DNA from: Candidatus Sedimenticola sp. (ex Thyasira tokunagai)
GTDB lineage: Bacteria; Pseudomonadota; Gammaproteobacteria; Chromatiales; Chromatiaceae
Direction of reading: 5' to 3'
Length of the DNA stretch: 64,000 nucleotides
Assembly (NCBI GenBank): GCA_037318855.1
Contig: CP134874.1
Coordinates: 2,046,598 to 2,110,597, forward strand
Below, piece by piece: positions 25,442 to 34,657 of this stretch. Both the position numbers and the translations under genes were made by a program. The notes beneath the pieces are model-generated. The model was given only the letters and a program-made list of their open reading frames with translations. It did no database searches and had not been told where the DNA came from. Each line of letters opens with the position of its first letter. Position 1 is the first letter of the stretch.

Positions 25442-26593
25442 TTATATGCCGGCGGACTCCGCAACGCGCATGATATTATTTGTAACTAAGAAATTATTTA
25501 AAACGATAATGTCTTTGTTATCAATTAAGTTATCAAGCGACCTATTTATGTTGAAACGTTTCTTCTCTGGATGTAATGCTAGTATTGAACTCACAAACTC
25601 TTCGCGGCCAATGCCAATTTGACCCCAGTTTTTTCCTAAAAGTTCCTTAATACACATATCCATTAAAGCATCCATAATTAATTTTTGTAAATTCTTATGA
25701 GGTCCTTTAGCGATATCATCTCCGCAACTCGAAGATTCATCAAGAACAAGACTAGTTATTGGCATACCTTCAGAATCAAAAAGACCAGGTATTTCAACCT
25801 GTTTAGCTTTGAATACAATATCATCCCATTCAGACTCATCTTTTACTTTTTTGCATATTAGCCTACATGATAGCTCGCCATTCTTCTTTACAGCAATACG
25901 ACTGTCCACATTAGCCCTTAAGGCATATGCGCCGCGCTCTCTATCAATATCGCCATGACCTACATGTAACACATTCAATACAACAGCTCCGTACGGCTGT
26001 CTAAGATGAATGTTTTCGTTCTGTAAAAGTCTAGCCACATCTCTATTGCTAGACTCATCCCCATTACCAAAATTAGTTGATAAAGTATCTATGATAATAA
26101 GTGCAGGTTTAATGCCAGTATCTTTATATGTTTCTTCGATACTCTCTTTAATAGCAATCACATCACCTTCCTCAATCAACTGGGCTGGTATCTCGCTAAC
26201 AAAAAATGGAGCATCTAAATCGGTAATGTTGTGATGGATTTGCCATGACACAATTCGTTTCCCAAGACCTCCGTGTCCTTCACCACAAATATAATATGTT
26301 GCTCCATGTTTAACCTTTTTTCCATGGTATTTAATTTTATATGCGACAGACAGCCCCATATCTAATGCTACAAACGACTTAAGCACACCGCTTTCACCAA
26401 ACATAGAAACAACACCATCTTCAGAAAGATAATCTTGAATAAGATATTGTGGTGCAGCAAGATTAGAGACAATGTCCTTTAATGATCTGAAATTGAATTT
26501 TTCAGAATTTTCGTTTCGGACTCTAGGACGTGAAGTGTTTTCTGTAGAACTAAGACTTGATATTGCAGTCTTTATGATAGCAGTAAGGTTCAT
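25442..26593 (-). CDS. RepA-like AAA ATPase (DnaB/RecA fold)
   Basis: The 383-aa product resembles hexameric RepA helicases (AAA_25 type). It has SMFGESGVLKSFVALDMGLSVA, a Walker A variant with Leu-Lys-Ser in place of Gly-Lys-Ser, then TYYICGEGHGGLGKRI, and ALIIIDTLSTNFGNGDE as Walker B. Such proteins drive replication of small plasmids and integrated mobilizable elements after excision. It overlaps the AlpA-like gene by 4 nt, so both are in one operon. Confidence 0.8.
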   Translation of the reverse strand: MNLTAIIKTAISSLSSTENTSRPRVRNENSEKFNFRSLKDIVSNLAAPQYLIQDYLSEDGVVSMFGESGVLKSFVALDMGLSVAYKIKYHGKKVKHGATYYICGEGHGGLGKRIVSWQIHHNITDLDAPFFVSEIPAQLIEEGDVIAIKESIEETYKDTGIKPALIIIDTLSTNFGNGDESSNRDVARLLQNENIHLRQPYGAVVLNVLHVGHGDIDRERGAYALRANVDSRIAVKKNGELSCRLICKKVKDESEWDDIVFKAKQVEIPGLFDSEGMPITSLVLDESSSCGDDIAKGPHKNLQKLIMDALMDMCIKELLGKNWGQIGIGREEFVSSILALHPEKKRFNINRSLDNLIDNKDIIVLNNFLVTNNIMRVAESAGI

Positions 26594-26805
26594 TGTTCAC
26601 TCCTACCTGATTTAGGAGATAAATAATGACGCTTTTTAAAGCTGTCGATTGATTCTCTCGTTACACGAATAGTTCGGCCGACTTTGTATACAGATAGTTC
26701 GCCTTTATTTATTAAATCCCAGAGCTTAGTGTTTCCAATCTGAAGCTCGTCCATTGTTTGCCTGGATGTTGAGTCAGTTTCATATCTAGATTTTTGTGGT
26801 TTCAT
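26590..26805 (-). CDS. AlpA/excisionase-like helix-turn-helix protein
   Basis: The 71-aa product has a MerR/AlpA-like winged HTH: TMDELQIGNTKLWDLINKGELSVYKVGRTIRVTRESIDSFKKRH. Such proteins act as excisionases or activate integrase and replication genes of genomic islands. It overlaps the RepA-like gene. A hairpin (TTCCTGT...ACAGGAA, about 26813-26837) lies upstream and may be an operator. Confidence 0.8.
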   Translation of the reverse strand: MKPQKSRYETDSTSRQTMDELQIGNTKLWDLINKGELSVYKVGRTIRVTRESIDSFKKRHYLSPKSGRSEQ

Positions 26806-26907
26806 AATTCATTCCTGTTTTATTGAACTTACAGGAATGTAAAAAAGCAAATAAAAACAATAACGTATTGATGCAATGCAGCCGAATAGCACCTTAAGGG
26901 GTGCAGT

Positions 26908-27510
26908 TTAATTGCATTGCACTATGCTGGAGCCGTCAGGTGGATAAATGCCTGGACGATGATCGTCTTTAAATAATTCAATCATCCTTCTATATTTATA
27001 TCTTCTATCAAATTGTATCGCGCACTCATCATTGGCTTTCTCCCGTGATTCCTTTATTCCAAATTTTTCTTTTCTGAATTTGAGATATAAAGTCTGAGTA
27101 AACATATAACGCTTCTTTGCATCTTCCTTATTTTTCTTGTGACCAGCATGTCGTTTTGCATGTTGCTCATATGTGCTGATAGTTAAATCTTTCAACTTAG
27201 ATAGAATATTCATAATTGTGCTATTAATATTCTTCGTAACCATCAAAGTGGTTTTGGTGTTTTCGGTACAATATGAAGATGGATGTGATTTCTTGTTTAA
27301 TAATTCTTTTAATTGATCTACGTCATCAGGCAAAAAACCAATATGCTCTTCAAGAATGTCTAGTATTTCCGGGAGTAATTCAGCAGAAAGCACTTGATCA
27401 AATTGGTCAACCGACACACCAACTTGTTCTAGTTCTTTTCCTATTAATTCTCTAGATGAGCCATTATTGAGAGCATTAACTGCAGAAATTCTTTTTAATA
27501 ATTTAGCCAT
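26908..27510 (-). CDS. Uncharacterised protein co-transcribed with the integrase
   Basis: The 200-aa product is mainly helical and charged (ELEQVGVSVDQFDQVLSAEL, HAKRHAGHKKNKEDAKKRYM). I find no known motif. It overlaps the integrase stop by 8 nt, so expression is tied to that of the integrase. A role in element maintenance is only inferred from position. Confidence 0.7.
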   Translation of the reverse strand: MAKLLKRISAVNALNNGSSRELIGKELEQVGVSVDQFDQVLSAELLPEILDILEEHIGFLPDDVDQLKELLNKKSHPSSYCTENTKTTLMVTKNINSTIMNILSKLKDLTISTYEQHAKRHAGHKKNKEDAKKRYMFTQTLYLKFRKEKFGIKESREKANDECAIQFDRRYKYRRMIELFKDDHRPGIYPPDGSSIVQCN

Positions 27511-28582
27511 TATTTACCGTACCCATACATATGTATTTATCGTTGCCAACAATTTCTAAGATTGCCTTTTCCAGTACGATAGCTGCTTCAATTCTCTCGT
27601 TTTCGTACTCTGCTTGATTGTAAATACCCATTACACCTTGAAGCTTGTGGTTTAATGCTCGCTCGACAATGAATGGTTCAACTCCATTGCTAGACATTTG
27701 CGTGGAAGCAGTCCTTCTCAAATCATGAGGAGTGAAAGCTGGCTCAATACTGTTTCTCTTACACCACCTTTTTAACCATGCTTGAATATTAGTGGCAGTA
27801 CATGTCGGTAATGGAAACTGTTCTTTTGCTAACTTTGTAAGGTATACCCAGTGCTCCTCCTTATTTTTTGAAATATTTTTGGCTACAAGCCACTTGTCAT
27901 TTTCCCTAATCCCTTTCCTAGCCTCGCTGATACGCAGCGATGTTAATAACAGAAATCGCAAAATACGTGAGTTTTGATGACTCTCTGCCCATAAAAGCCT
28001 AATCTCGTCATCTGTTAAGACTCTATCTCTGCCTACCTGTACATAGCCAGTTATACGACTCGTAATTGCAAAAGCAGGATTATTTGCTATATAGCCAAGC
28101 TCTACAGCGTAGCCGAACAAAGCCTTTAGATTTGACCTTAATTGATCAGCTGTTCGGCTCCCACGAAGCTTGTACTCTTGAATTATTTGCACAAGGTCGG
28201 AAGTTGTTATATCACGTACTTTTTTCTTTCCTAACAAAGGTAAGACCGCACGCTGCATGTAACCCCAGACAAGTTCTGGCCTACGATGCTTAATTTCAAC
28301 CACTTCAGCCATATACTTATCAACTAGGTTTTTAACTTTTACACCAGATACGTTTGTTTTTAATTGATACCCTGTTGCTTTATGCCTTGCTTCCTTTAGG
28401 CTGAGCGAATCAATATCACCAAGCGTGATGATTTCAGTTTTACCTTGTCTTTTTCTGCGTATAATCCATGTTTTACTTCCACTTTTGCGAATTCTTAAAT
28501 AAAGACCATCTCCATCATTAAGCCATTGGTCTTTGTCGGAAGGCTTCGCATTTTGGATTTTACGATCGTTTAATTTGCCCAT
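27503..28582 (-). CDS. int: Tyrosine integrase of the mobilizable element (P4-like)
   Basis: The product starts with the arm-binding DUF4102 domain (GKLNDRKIQNAKPSDKDQWLNDGDGLYLRI), then a SAM-like core-binding domain and a catalytic domain with Arg in TSLRISEARKG, HDLRRT, and LNHKLQGVMGIYNQAEY, holding the second His and the Tyr nucleophile. I start at the ATG at 28582. The extension to 28606 encodes YPRVYP, which is only the translation of two GGATACACT repeats that may be binding sites. The integrase gene sits next to the right attachment site and directs recombination at the phosphatase gene. Confidence 0.92.
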   Translation of the reverse strand: MGKLNDRKIQNAKPSDKDQWLNDGDGLYLRIRKSGSKTWIIRRKRQGKTEIITLGDIDSLSLKEARHKATGYQLKTNVSGVKVKNLVDKYMAEVVEIKHRRPELVWGYMQRAVLPLLGKKKVRDITTSDLVQIIQEYKLRGSRTADQLRSNLKALFGYAVELGYIANNPAFAITSRITGYVQVGRDRVLTDDEIRLLWAESHQNSRILRFLLLTSLRISEARKGIRENDKWLVAKNISKNKEEHWVYLTKLAKEQFPLPTCTATNIQAWLKRWCKRNSIEPAFTPHDLRRTASTQMSSNGVEPFIVERALNHKLQGVMGIYNQAEYENERIEAAIVLEKAILEIVGNDKYICMGTVNNG

Positions 28583-28586
28583 TTTC

Positions 28587-28607
28587 GGATACACTCTTGG
28601 ATACACT
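28587..28607. promoter_or_regulatory. Two direct GGATACACT repeats, possible integrase arm sites
   Basis: GGATACACT occurs at 28587-28595 and 28599-28607, 12 nt apart, between the integrase start and the right attachment site. Position and spacing fit arm-type sites or an autoregulatory operator; not proven. Confidence 0.45.
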
Positions 28608-28686
28608 TACACTGAGAATAATGGCGAATTTAGGCGAATGCAAGAAAACTCGTAACTAACTGATAAATCAACCCAAAACGGGAATT

Positions 28687-29172
28687 ATGAGCAATTTTAA
28701 AGTATTATTTGTTTGTATGGGCAATATCTGTCGATCACCGACTGCCCACGGAGTATTTGAGGGGATGGTTAAGAGTGAAGGGTTGGGTGACAGAATTGAA
28801 GTTGATTCTGCAGGCACCCACGCCTACCACGTAGGCAATCCTCCCGACAACAGGGCGCAGCAGACGGCATTGGGTCGTGGTTTCGACCTGAGCAGTCAAC
28901 GGGCACGTCAGGCATCAAGCGAGGATTTTTTGCTATTTGATTACATTCTGGCGATGGATAAGGATAACTACGCTAACCTGGCGGCTATCTCACCCGGTGG
29001 CGAGATGAGGGCGGAGCTAAAACTTTTTATGGATTTCACTTCAGGCTTTTTCAAAGCGCGGGAAGTGCCCGATCCATATTATGGCGGTGACCAGGGGTTT
29101 GAGAAGGTGTTCGATATGGTGGAAGAGGCGTCTCGCGGCCTGCTCTCTGATATTCGCAAAAAGCATCTTTAA
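28687..29172 (+). CDS. Low-molecular-weight protein-tyrosine phosphatase, hybrid 5' end
   Basis: The 161-aa phosphatase has the P-loop VCMGNICRSP (C-x5-R) at residues 9-18 and the general-acid loop VPDPYYGG. It removes phosphate from tyrosine residues, often in polysaccharide export control. Codons 1-4 and the ribosome site now come from the mobile element: MSNF replaces the original MRKI still visible at 20537. From codon 5 it matches the host remnant. Its stop codon lies in the 5-bp target duplication of a 237-bp repeat (29174-29410). Confidence 0.92.
   Translation: MSNFKVLFVCMGNICRSPTAHGVFEGMVKSEGLGDRIEVDSAGTHAYHVGNPPDNRAQQTALGRGFDLSSQRARQASSEDFLLFDYILAMDKDNYANLAAISPGGEMRAELKLFMDFTSGFFKAREVPDPYYGGDQGFEKVFDMVEEASRGLLSDIRKKHL
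28699..28729 (+). repeat. Right attachment site (31-bp direct repeat)
   Basis: Identical to 20549-20579. It lies at codons 5-15 of the phosphatase gene, ending just within the P-loop. Confidence 0.92.
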
Positions 29173-29173
29173 A

Positions 29174-29410
29174 CCTAGAAAGCGCAGTTGACCGCTATTC
29201 GGATAACCTAACTCATTATGAGAATTGAAAAAACCAACTTGTTATCCATTCACTCCCCGGGTGAATATGACTACAGGCTCAGAGAACGCCGTATTGCACC
29301 GCCTTGCTATGCAAAAAATCTCTGCAAGGGCAGGCCATTACGTCGATTTTTTGCTACGCAAATCGGCACAATACGACGCCCTCTGAACCTGTCCAACTGC
29401 GCTTTCTAGG
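29174..29410. repeat. 237-bp MITE-like element (family 2, copy 1)
   Basis: Ends CCTAGAAAGCGCAGTTG and the complement at 29394-29410 form a perfect inverted repeat, and a second inverted pair lies inside (CAGGCTCAGAGAACGCCG...). The element is flanked on both sides by TTAAA (29169-29173 and 29411-29415). It has the same length and related sequence as 56310-56546. The 29218-29409 ORF is not a gene. The 190 bp that follow, up to 29600, contain nothing I can assign. Confidence 0.9.
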
Positions 29411-29600
29411 TTAAACTGAAGTATCAGCTATCAGCTGACTTGCCATCCTGATGTAGGCTAGGATCCAGGAACAACCATTGTGGCCACTTTCCTGGAGTTT
29501 CACCCTTGCATCAGTAAACGGTGCATCCCTGCGCTACCTCTCCTGCATGCACAGGAATGATGTGGTTGTTTGCGGTTGATGTTTTGATATATTCACTGCC

Positions 29601-29636
29601 AACAAAAAGGGCGGCCATTTGGCCGCCCTTTTTGTT
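29601..29636. terminator. Bidirectional terminator at the end of rne
   Basis: A 16-bp perfect stem, AACAAAAAGGGCGGCC with its complement, has loop ATTT. The A- and T-runs make it work in both directions. It overlaps the rne stop codon (29635-29637). Confidence 0.92.
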
Positions 29637-32547
29637 ACTCTCCGTCTTTGTTGGGAGGCGGTTCCGATGCCGCCTTGCTGACTGCTTTCATCAGCATTTC
29701 CGCTGTTCTCTGTTCTCTTTGTGAACCTCTGGAGGAAGATTGGCGTTCAGGTCGTGACTCTTTTGGAGCCTCTGCCTGAGTGGTACCCTTTGTTTCCACC
29801 TGACGCAGCGGCTTGTTTTCCGTCTTGGTCTTAGCCGGTGCTACCGGTTTTGGCTTATCGTCGGTTTTAGCCTTTGGCTTCTTCTCAGCCTTGATTGCCG
29901 GTTTCGGCTTGTTTTTAGCACCCTTTTTAGTTTCGACCTGACGTAGCGGCTTCCCCTTGGGCTTGCTCTCAACTTCAGGTTTAGCCTGTGCATCCGGTTT
30001 GGATTTCGGCTCGGCTCTCGGTTTGGACTTAGGTTTTGGTTTAGCTTCGGCCTCGGGCTTTGTCTCTACCTGTGGGCTTACCGGGCTAGATTCCTGAGCG
30101 GTAGCGGGCTTGGTCTCTATCTGCTGACCTACCGGTTTAGGCTCCTGAGCGGCGGCTGGTTTCGTTTCCACCTGTTTGGACGGCTTGTCTTTAGACTTCT
30201 CTGCAGTTTTTTCATCAGCAGGTTTACTTTCGTCTCTATTACCATTGCTACTGCTATCGGCCTGTTCTTTAGGCCTGCGCGGTCCTCGGCTACGACCTCG
30301 GCCGCGACCACGACCACGACCGGTTGAGCCTTCACGTTCCTTGGCTTCTCCACCCTCTAAGGGCTGCTCATCAGTTGTGACGGCAACATTACCATCCACT
30401 TTTTCAGTGGTTGTGGCTGTAACTGCCTGATCCTGTATCTCCTGGTTTTCACCTTCCTGGCCGGCTCCACGGCCTCCACGGCGACGGCGTCCACCCCTGC
30501 GACCCCTGCGTGAACCTCGCTTTACCTCTTCCGTGCCGCTCTTATCGACACCATTGGCGACAGCTGTTTGTTGCTCCTTTTCATCCTTCCGCTCTATGCT
30601 CTCTTCGCGCCCCTTCCTTTGGGGAACATTAGTCTTGGCTTTCTGCTCACCCCGCTGCTGGCGGTTATCACCGCCTTTGCCGCCGGAGCGTTGACGTGAA
30701 CCCCGCGATGAAGAACCTCGGCCTTCGCCACGTTGGTTGGGGCGACGACGTCCACCGCGAGAACGGGAGTCAGATCTTTTCTCTTTGTCTGCCTTTTTCT
30801 CTTCTACGGGCGCTTCTTCTTTCTCAGTCGTTTTACTCTCAGCGAAGAGGGCACTCAAGATGCGACGAACAAAGCCACCTTCCTGTGGTTTTGCAGCAGC
30901 GGGTTCTGCAACTGCTTCGGGTGCACGTTGAGGAGCAGGTGCCGATGGGGCAATACGCTTAACCGAGGGCTCTTCGCTCTTCACACCCTGCTGGCTGGGA
31001 GACTGCTGTAGGCCCTCCTCAGGCTTGGCCATCATTTCGTGACTGACAGGCTCATCACTACCCGTGGGAATATCCTGGGAACGAATCCGCTCAATCTCGT
31101 AATGAGGTGTCTGCAGGTGGGTATTGGGTATCAGTATCACGCCAATAGAGTGACGCTTCTCAATGTCGTGGATGTTTTGACGCTTCTCGTTGAGCAGATA
31201 GGTGGCAACATCGACAGGTAGTTGTGCATTGATCCGTGCGGTATTCTCCTTCATCGCATGCTCTTCGATGAGTCGAAGCACTGAAAGAGCAAGTGACTCG
31301 ATACCACGGATAAAGCCATGGCCGGAGCAGCGTGGGCAGGCGTGGAGGCTGGAGTCGCTCAACGAGGGACGCAGCCGCTGCCGTGACATCTCCAGCAAGC
31401 CGAAGCGTGAGATGCGGCCAACCTGAACTCTGGCGCGGTCATGCTTGAGCGCATCTTTCAGGCGGTTTTCAACCTCTCGCTGATTGCGGGAGGGTGTCAT
31501 GTCGATGAAGTCGATGACGAACAGACCACCCATATCACGCAGACGTAGTTGACGTGCGATCTCATCGGCGGCTTCAAGGTTGGTATTTAAGGCCGTCTCC
31601 TCGATATCCGCCCCCTTGGTGGCGCGGGCTGAGTTGATATCTACAGAGGTCAATGCTTCAGTGTGATCGATAACGATAGCACCGCCGGAGGGGAGGGTGA
31701 CCTCACGCTGGAAGGCGGACTCAATCTGGCTCTCAATCTGAAAACGGTTGAACAGAGGAATTTCATCTTCGTATTTACGAAGTTTCTTCTTGTACTGAGG
31801 CATCACCTGCTCGACGAATTCGCAGGCTTCTGCATAGACATCCGGGTCATCGATAACGATCTCCCCAATATCACCACGCAGGTAGTCGCGCATGGAACGG
31901 ATGATGACGTTGCTCTCCTGGTAGATCAGGAAGGGGGGCTTTTTCTCTGCTGCCGACTCTTCAATGGCTCTCCACAACTGTGTCAGGTAGTCGAGGTCCC
32001 ACTGCAACTCTTCTTCATTTTTACCAACACCGGCGGTGCGGACGATCAGTCCCATGCCATCGGGAATTTCGAGGCCGGACATGGCCTCCCTGAGGTCGCT
32101 TCTATCCTGGCCCTCGATACGGCGAGAGACTCCGCCGGCACGAGGGTTGTTGGGCATTAAAACGAGATAACGGCCTGCCAGAGAGATGAAGGTGGTGAGT
32201 GCCGCGCCCTTATTGCCACGCTCCTCTTTCTCGATCTGGATGATGACTTCCTGGCCTTCCTTGATCGCCTCTTTAATATTTGCTCGACCACCGGCTTCAC
32301 GAGCCTTGTCGGTAAAGTAGCTGCGGGAGATCTCTTTGAGGGGAAGGAAGCCGTGACGGTCAGCGCCGTACTCGACGAATGCGGCTTCTAGACTGGGTTC
32401 GACCCGGGTGATTCTGCCTTTGTAAATATTGGCTTTTTTCTGTTCTCTACCTGCGCTTTCAATATCCAGGTTGAACAATTTTTGGCCATCCACAATGGCC
32501 ACGCGCAACTCTTCCGGCTGAGTTGCGTTGATCAGCATACGTTTCAT
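29635..32547 (-). CDS. rne: Ribonuclease E
   Basis: This 970-aa endoribonuclease has a catalytic half (about residues 1-500): S1 RNA-binding domain near 35-120, metal-binding Asp in [11 protein letters not shown] and [12 protein letters not shown], and the zinc link CPRCSG. It processes rRNA and tRNA and starts mRNA decay at the membrane. The C-terminal half is a disordered, basic, Pro/Lys/Glu-rich scaffold with Arg-rich blocks ([15 protein letters not shown]) and five (V/I)ETK repeats, two within KPLRQVETK. This scaffold normally binds RNA and degradosome partners. A long structured 5' leader upstream suggests feedback control as known for E. coli rne. Confidence 0.95.
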   Translation of the reverse strand: MKRMLINATQPEELRVAIVDGQKLFNLDIESAGREQKKANIYKGRITRVEPSLEAAFVEYGADRHGFLPLKEISRSYFTDKAREAGGRANIKEAIKEGQEVIIQIEKEERGNKGAALTTFISLAGRYLVLMPNNPRAGGVSRRIEGQDRSDLREAMSGLEIPDGMGLIVRTAGVGKNEEELQWDLDYLTQLWRAIEESAAEKKPPFLIYQESNVIIRSMRDYLRGDIGEIVIDDPDVYAEACEFVEQVMPQYKKKLRKYEDEIPLFNRFQIESQIESAFQREVTLPSGGAIVIDHTEALTSVDINSARATKGADIEETALNTNLEAADEIARQLRLRDMGGLFVIDFIDMTPSRNQREVENRLKDALKHDRARVQVGRISRFGLLEMSRQRLRPSLSDSSLHACPRCSGHGFIRGIESLALSVLRLIEEHAMKENTARINAQLPVDVATYLLNEKRQNIHDIEKRHSIGVILIPNTHLQTPHYEIERIRSQDIPTGSDEPVSHEMMAKPEEGLQQSPSQQGVKSEEPSVKRIAPSAPAPQRAPEAVAEPAAAKPQEGGFVRRILSALFAESKTTEKEEAPVEEKKADKEKRSDSRSRGGRRRPNQRGEGRGSSSRGSRQRSGGKGGDNRQQRGEQKAKTNVPQRKGREESIERKDEKEQQTAVANGVDKSGTEEVKRGSRRGRRGGRRRRGGRGAGQEGENQEIQDQAVTATTTEKVDGNVAVTTDEQPLEGGEAKEREGSTGRGRGRGRGRSRGPRRPKEQADSSSNGNRDESKPADEKTAEKSKDKPSKQVETKPAAAQEPKPVGQQIETKPATAQESSPVSPQVETKPEAEAKPKPKSKPRAEPKSKPDAQAKPEVESKPKGKPLRQVETKKGAKNKPKPAIKAEKKPKAKTDDKPKPVAPAKTKTENKPLRQVETKGTTQAEAPKESRPERQSSSRGSQREQRTAEMLMKAVSKAASEPPPNKDGE

Positions 32548-33037
32548 ATTGTAATAAATCCTTCGGCGCGCCTTTTGGCCTGCAGGCTTCGTATAATAAC
32601 GAGCCTTCGCTCAGGATTTAAAATATTCCTGCATCCTGAGCGCAGGTGGCCACCAAGTTAAGGGTCTGAAGTGAGTAGTGGGTCCACGCCTTACGTGGAG
32701 GCTTACTTCTCAGCGACAGCTCCATCCAGAGGGCCACGCCATCAATTTTGGGTCACTGCACGAAGCAGTGTGCTCTTTTCAGTCCAGCCGGCGGCTGCTC
32801 TACAGATTCGATCCATCCCAATAATTAGGGAGATCGTGGCCAGCTAAACTTTCAGCGACAGTTTGTCAGACCGGCACCAATAATATTTCAATCAGTTTTC
32901 TTTGCGAGTGCACTCTTTAATATATGGGGCACTCCAGCTGAGAAGTATAGACCTCTTCTATAGTTACAGCAAATAACCCAGAGAAAAAGTCACCTTTTTT
33001 CTGATGCGATTGCCAAGAAACTGCTATTATTCGCCGA
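32548..33037. promoter_or_regulatory. Divergent rne/rluC region with structured rne leader
   Basis: This 490-bp gap holds no gene. Towards rne, several hairpins are visible: CACTGCACGAAGCAGTG at about 32755-32771, and an imperfect stem around 32670-32720 (CCACG...CGTGG with longer arms). E. coli rne has a structured leader of about 360 nt that RNase E cleaves to control its own level; a similar role is inferred here. I cannot fix the promoters. Confidence 0.5.
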
Positions 33038-33991
33038 ATGTCGGAACCACAGCAGAAAAATCAGTCGGTACAGCAGGTACGTGTAGAGCCCGGATATGAG
33101 GGTCAGCGTATCGATAACTTCCTCCTCAATCTGCTGAAAGGTGTTCCCAGGAGTTACATCTATCGTATCCTGCGGCGGGGAGAGGTGCGGGTCAACAAAG
33201 GCCGGAAAAAGGCCAGCTACCGACTTAAAGAGGGTGATCTGGTCCGTGTGCCGCCGGTACGCATGGCGGAGAAGACAGCTCCCGCCGGGGTAGGGCGCAA
33301 GCAGTTGGAGATTCTTGAGCAGTCGATTCTCTATCAGGACAAGCGACTGTTGGTACTCAACAAACCCTCCGGTATGGCGGTTCACGGCGGTAGTGGGCTC
33401 AGCTTCGGCGTGATTGAGGCATTGCGCCAGCTAAAATCTGAAGATCGCGAGCTGGAACTGGTTCACCGCCTCGACCGGGATACCTCGGGCTGTCTATTGA
33501 TCACCCGCCGGCGCAGTGCTTTGCGCGCCCTCCATGAGCTGATTCGCAACAACAGCATCGACAAGCGCTATATCGCCCTGGTGGCGGGAAAGTGGCATAG
33601 GGATCGGGTAGAGGTCAATGAACCTCTGTTGAAAAACACAGTCAAAAGCGGCGAGCGGATTGTAGTGGTGGATCCGAGAGGCAAGCCATCGGTCACCCGC
33701 TTTCGGGTGAGAGAACGGTTTGGCGACTACACGCTGGTTGAGGCGCAGCTGATCACCGGACGTACGCACCAGATTCGGGTTCATGCCGCCCATCTGGGAA
33801 CCCCAATACTCGGCGATACCAAATACGGTGATGATGCCGCCAACAAGGCGATGCGCAAGCGGGGTTTGAAAAGACTATTTCTCCATGCAGAATCACTGCG
33901 CTTCTCCTGGCCGGAGGAGCGGGGTGAGATGCAGTTCAAGGCACCGCTTGAGCCTGCACTGGTAAAATTATTGAGTGATTTGAAGCGATGA
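33038..33991 (+). CDS. rluC: 23S rRNA pseudouridine synthase RluC
   Basis: The 317-aa product has an N-terminal S4 domain (QRIDNFLLNLLKGVPRSYIYRILRRGEVRVN) and an RluA-type catalytic domain with HRLDRDTSGCLLITR, where Asp is the nucleophile, and TGRTHQIRVH. RluC makes pseudouridines at 955, 2504 and 2580 of 23S rRNA in E. coli. Placement next to rne is typical of gammaproteobacteria. The stop overlaps the following HAD gene by 4 nt. Confidence 0.93.
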   Translation: MSEPQQKNQSVQQVRVEPGYEGQRIDNFLLNLLKGVPRSYIYRILRRGEVRVNKGRKKASYRLKEGDLVRVPPVRMAEKTAPAGVGRKQLEILEQSILYQDKRLLVLNKPSGMAVHGGSGLSFGVIEALRQLKSEDRELELVHRLDRDTSGCLLITRRRSALRALHELIRNNSIDKRYIALVAGKWHRDRVEVNEPLLKNTVKSGERIVVVDPRGKPSVTRFRVRERFGDYTLVEAQLITGRTHQIRVHAAHLGTPILGDTKYGDDAANKAMRKRGLKRLFLHAESLRFSWPEERGEMQFKAPLEPALVKLLSDLKR

Positions 33992-34647
33992 ACAGTAACG
34001 ATTTCAAGCTGCTGGTATTTGATTGGGATGGCACCCTGATGGATTCGGAGGCGAGGATTATCGCCTGCGTACGCGGGGCGGCGAGGGACCTGCAACTGAA
34101 GATGCCGACAGATAACGAGGTCCGAAATATTATCGGGCTGGGGCTGAAAGAGGCCGTCACCACCCTCTTTCCAGGGGCGGATGATGATCTGGTGGCCAGG
34201 ATGGTGGTGCGCTACCGTCACTACTTCCTTCATGCAGACAAGACACCCTCAGAACTCTTTGCCGGCGCCAGGGAGGTACTTCAAAAACTACAGAAGCAGG
34301 AGTACATGATGGCGGTGGCGACTGGAAAGGGGCGTCAGGGTCTGGATAAGGTACTTGACGAGACGGGACTGAAACCGCTGTTTCTTGCCACCCGCTGTGC
34401 CGATGAGACCCTCTCGAAACCCCATCCGGAGATGCTGTTGCAGATCATGGATGAGCTGGGAGTTGATGGTGGAGAGACGTTGGTGATTGGTGATACCGAA
34501 TATGACATGCAGATGGCAGTTAACGCCGGTGCCCACCGATTGGCTGTAAGCTACGGTGTACACACAACAGAGCGGCTGATGCAGCATTCGCCCCTGGGTT
34601 GCCTGGATGATATTACTGAACTGACAGATTGGCTTATGGAGCGCTGA
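33988..34647 (+). CDS. HAD-family phosphatase (phosphoglycolate phosphatase-like)
   Basis: The 219-aa HAD hydrolase has motif I FDWDGTLMDSEA, motif II VATGKGR, motif III Lys in SKPHPEML and motif IV VIGDTEYDMQMA. It belongs to the Gph/PGMB-like group with an alpha-helical cap. The natural substrate cannot be told from sequence. It is translationally coupled to rluC and followed after 10 nt by sppA, an operon order common in related genomes. Confidence 0.9.
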   Translation: MNSNDFKLLVFDWDGTLMDSEARIIACVRGAARDLQLKMPTDNEVRNIIGLGLKEAVTTLFPGADDDLVARMVVRYRHYFLHADKTPSELFAGAREVLQKLQKQEYMMAVATGKGRQGLDKVLDETGLKPLFLATRCADETLSKPHPEMLLQIMDELGVDGGETLVIGDTEYDMQMAVNAGAHRLAVSYGVHTTERLMQHSPLGCLDDITELTDWLMER

Positions 34648-34657
34648 AGAGAGAGCT

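Larger units (their letters stand above)
20549..28729. mobile_element. Integrative mobilizable element in a phosphatase gene
   Basis: The element is bounded by perfect 31-bp direct repeats at 20549-20579 and 28699-28729. An integrase gene begins about 115 bp inside the right end. Contents in order: IS256-type insertion, remnant of a truncated gene, JAB/JAMM peptidase, small protein, MobA/MobL relaxase, IS3-type insertion, oriT, TraD-like protein, RepA-like ATPase, AlpA-like regulator, unknown protein, integrase. It has no type IV secretion genes, so it would depend on a helper for transfer. Apart from the insertion sequences its genes are clearly more AT-rich than the flanks, which fits recent transfer. 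An IS sits only 10 bp from the left end and none of the IS copies here has a target duplication, so parts have probably been lost. Confidence 0.9.

Noticed and set aside
29218..29409. 63-codon ORF
   Set aside because: It lies wholly inside the 237-bp inverted-repeat element.
30129..31426. Several ORFs overlapping rne
   Set aside because: Shadows of the biased, repetitive RNase E tail.
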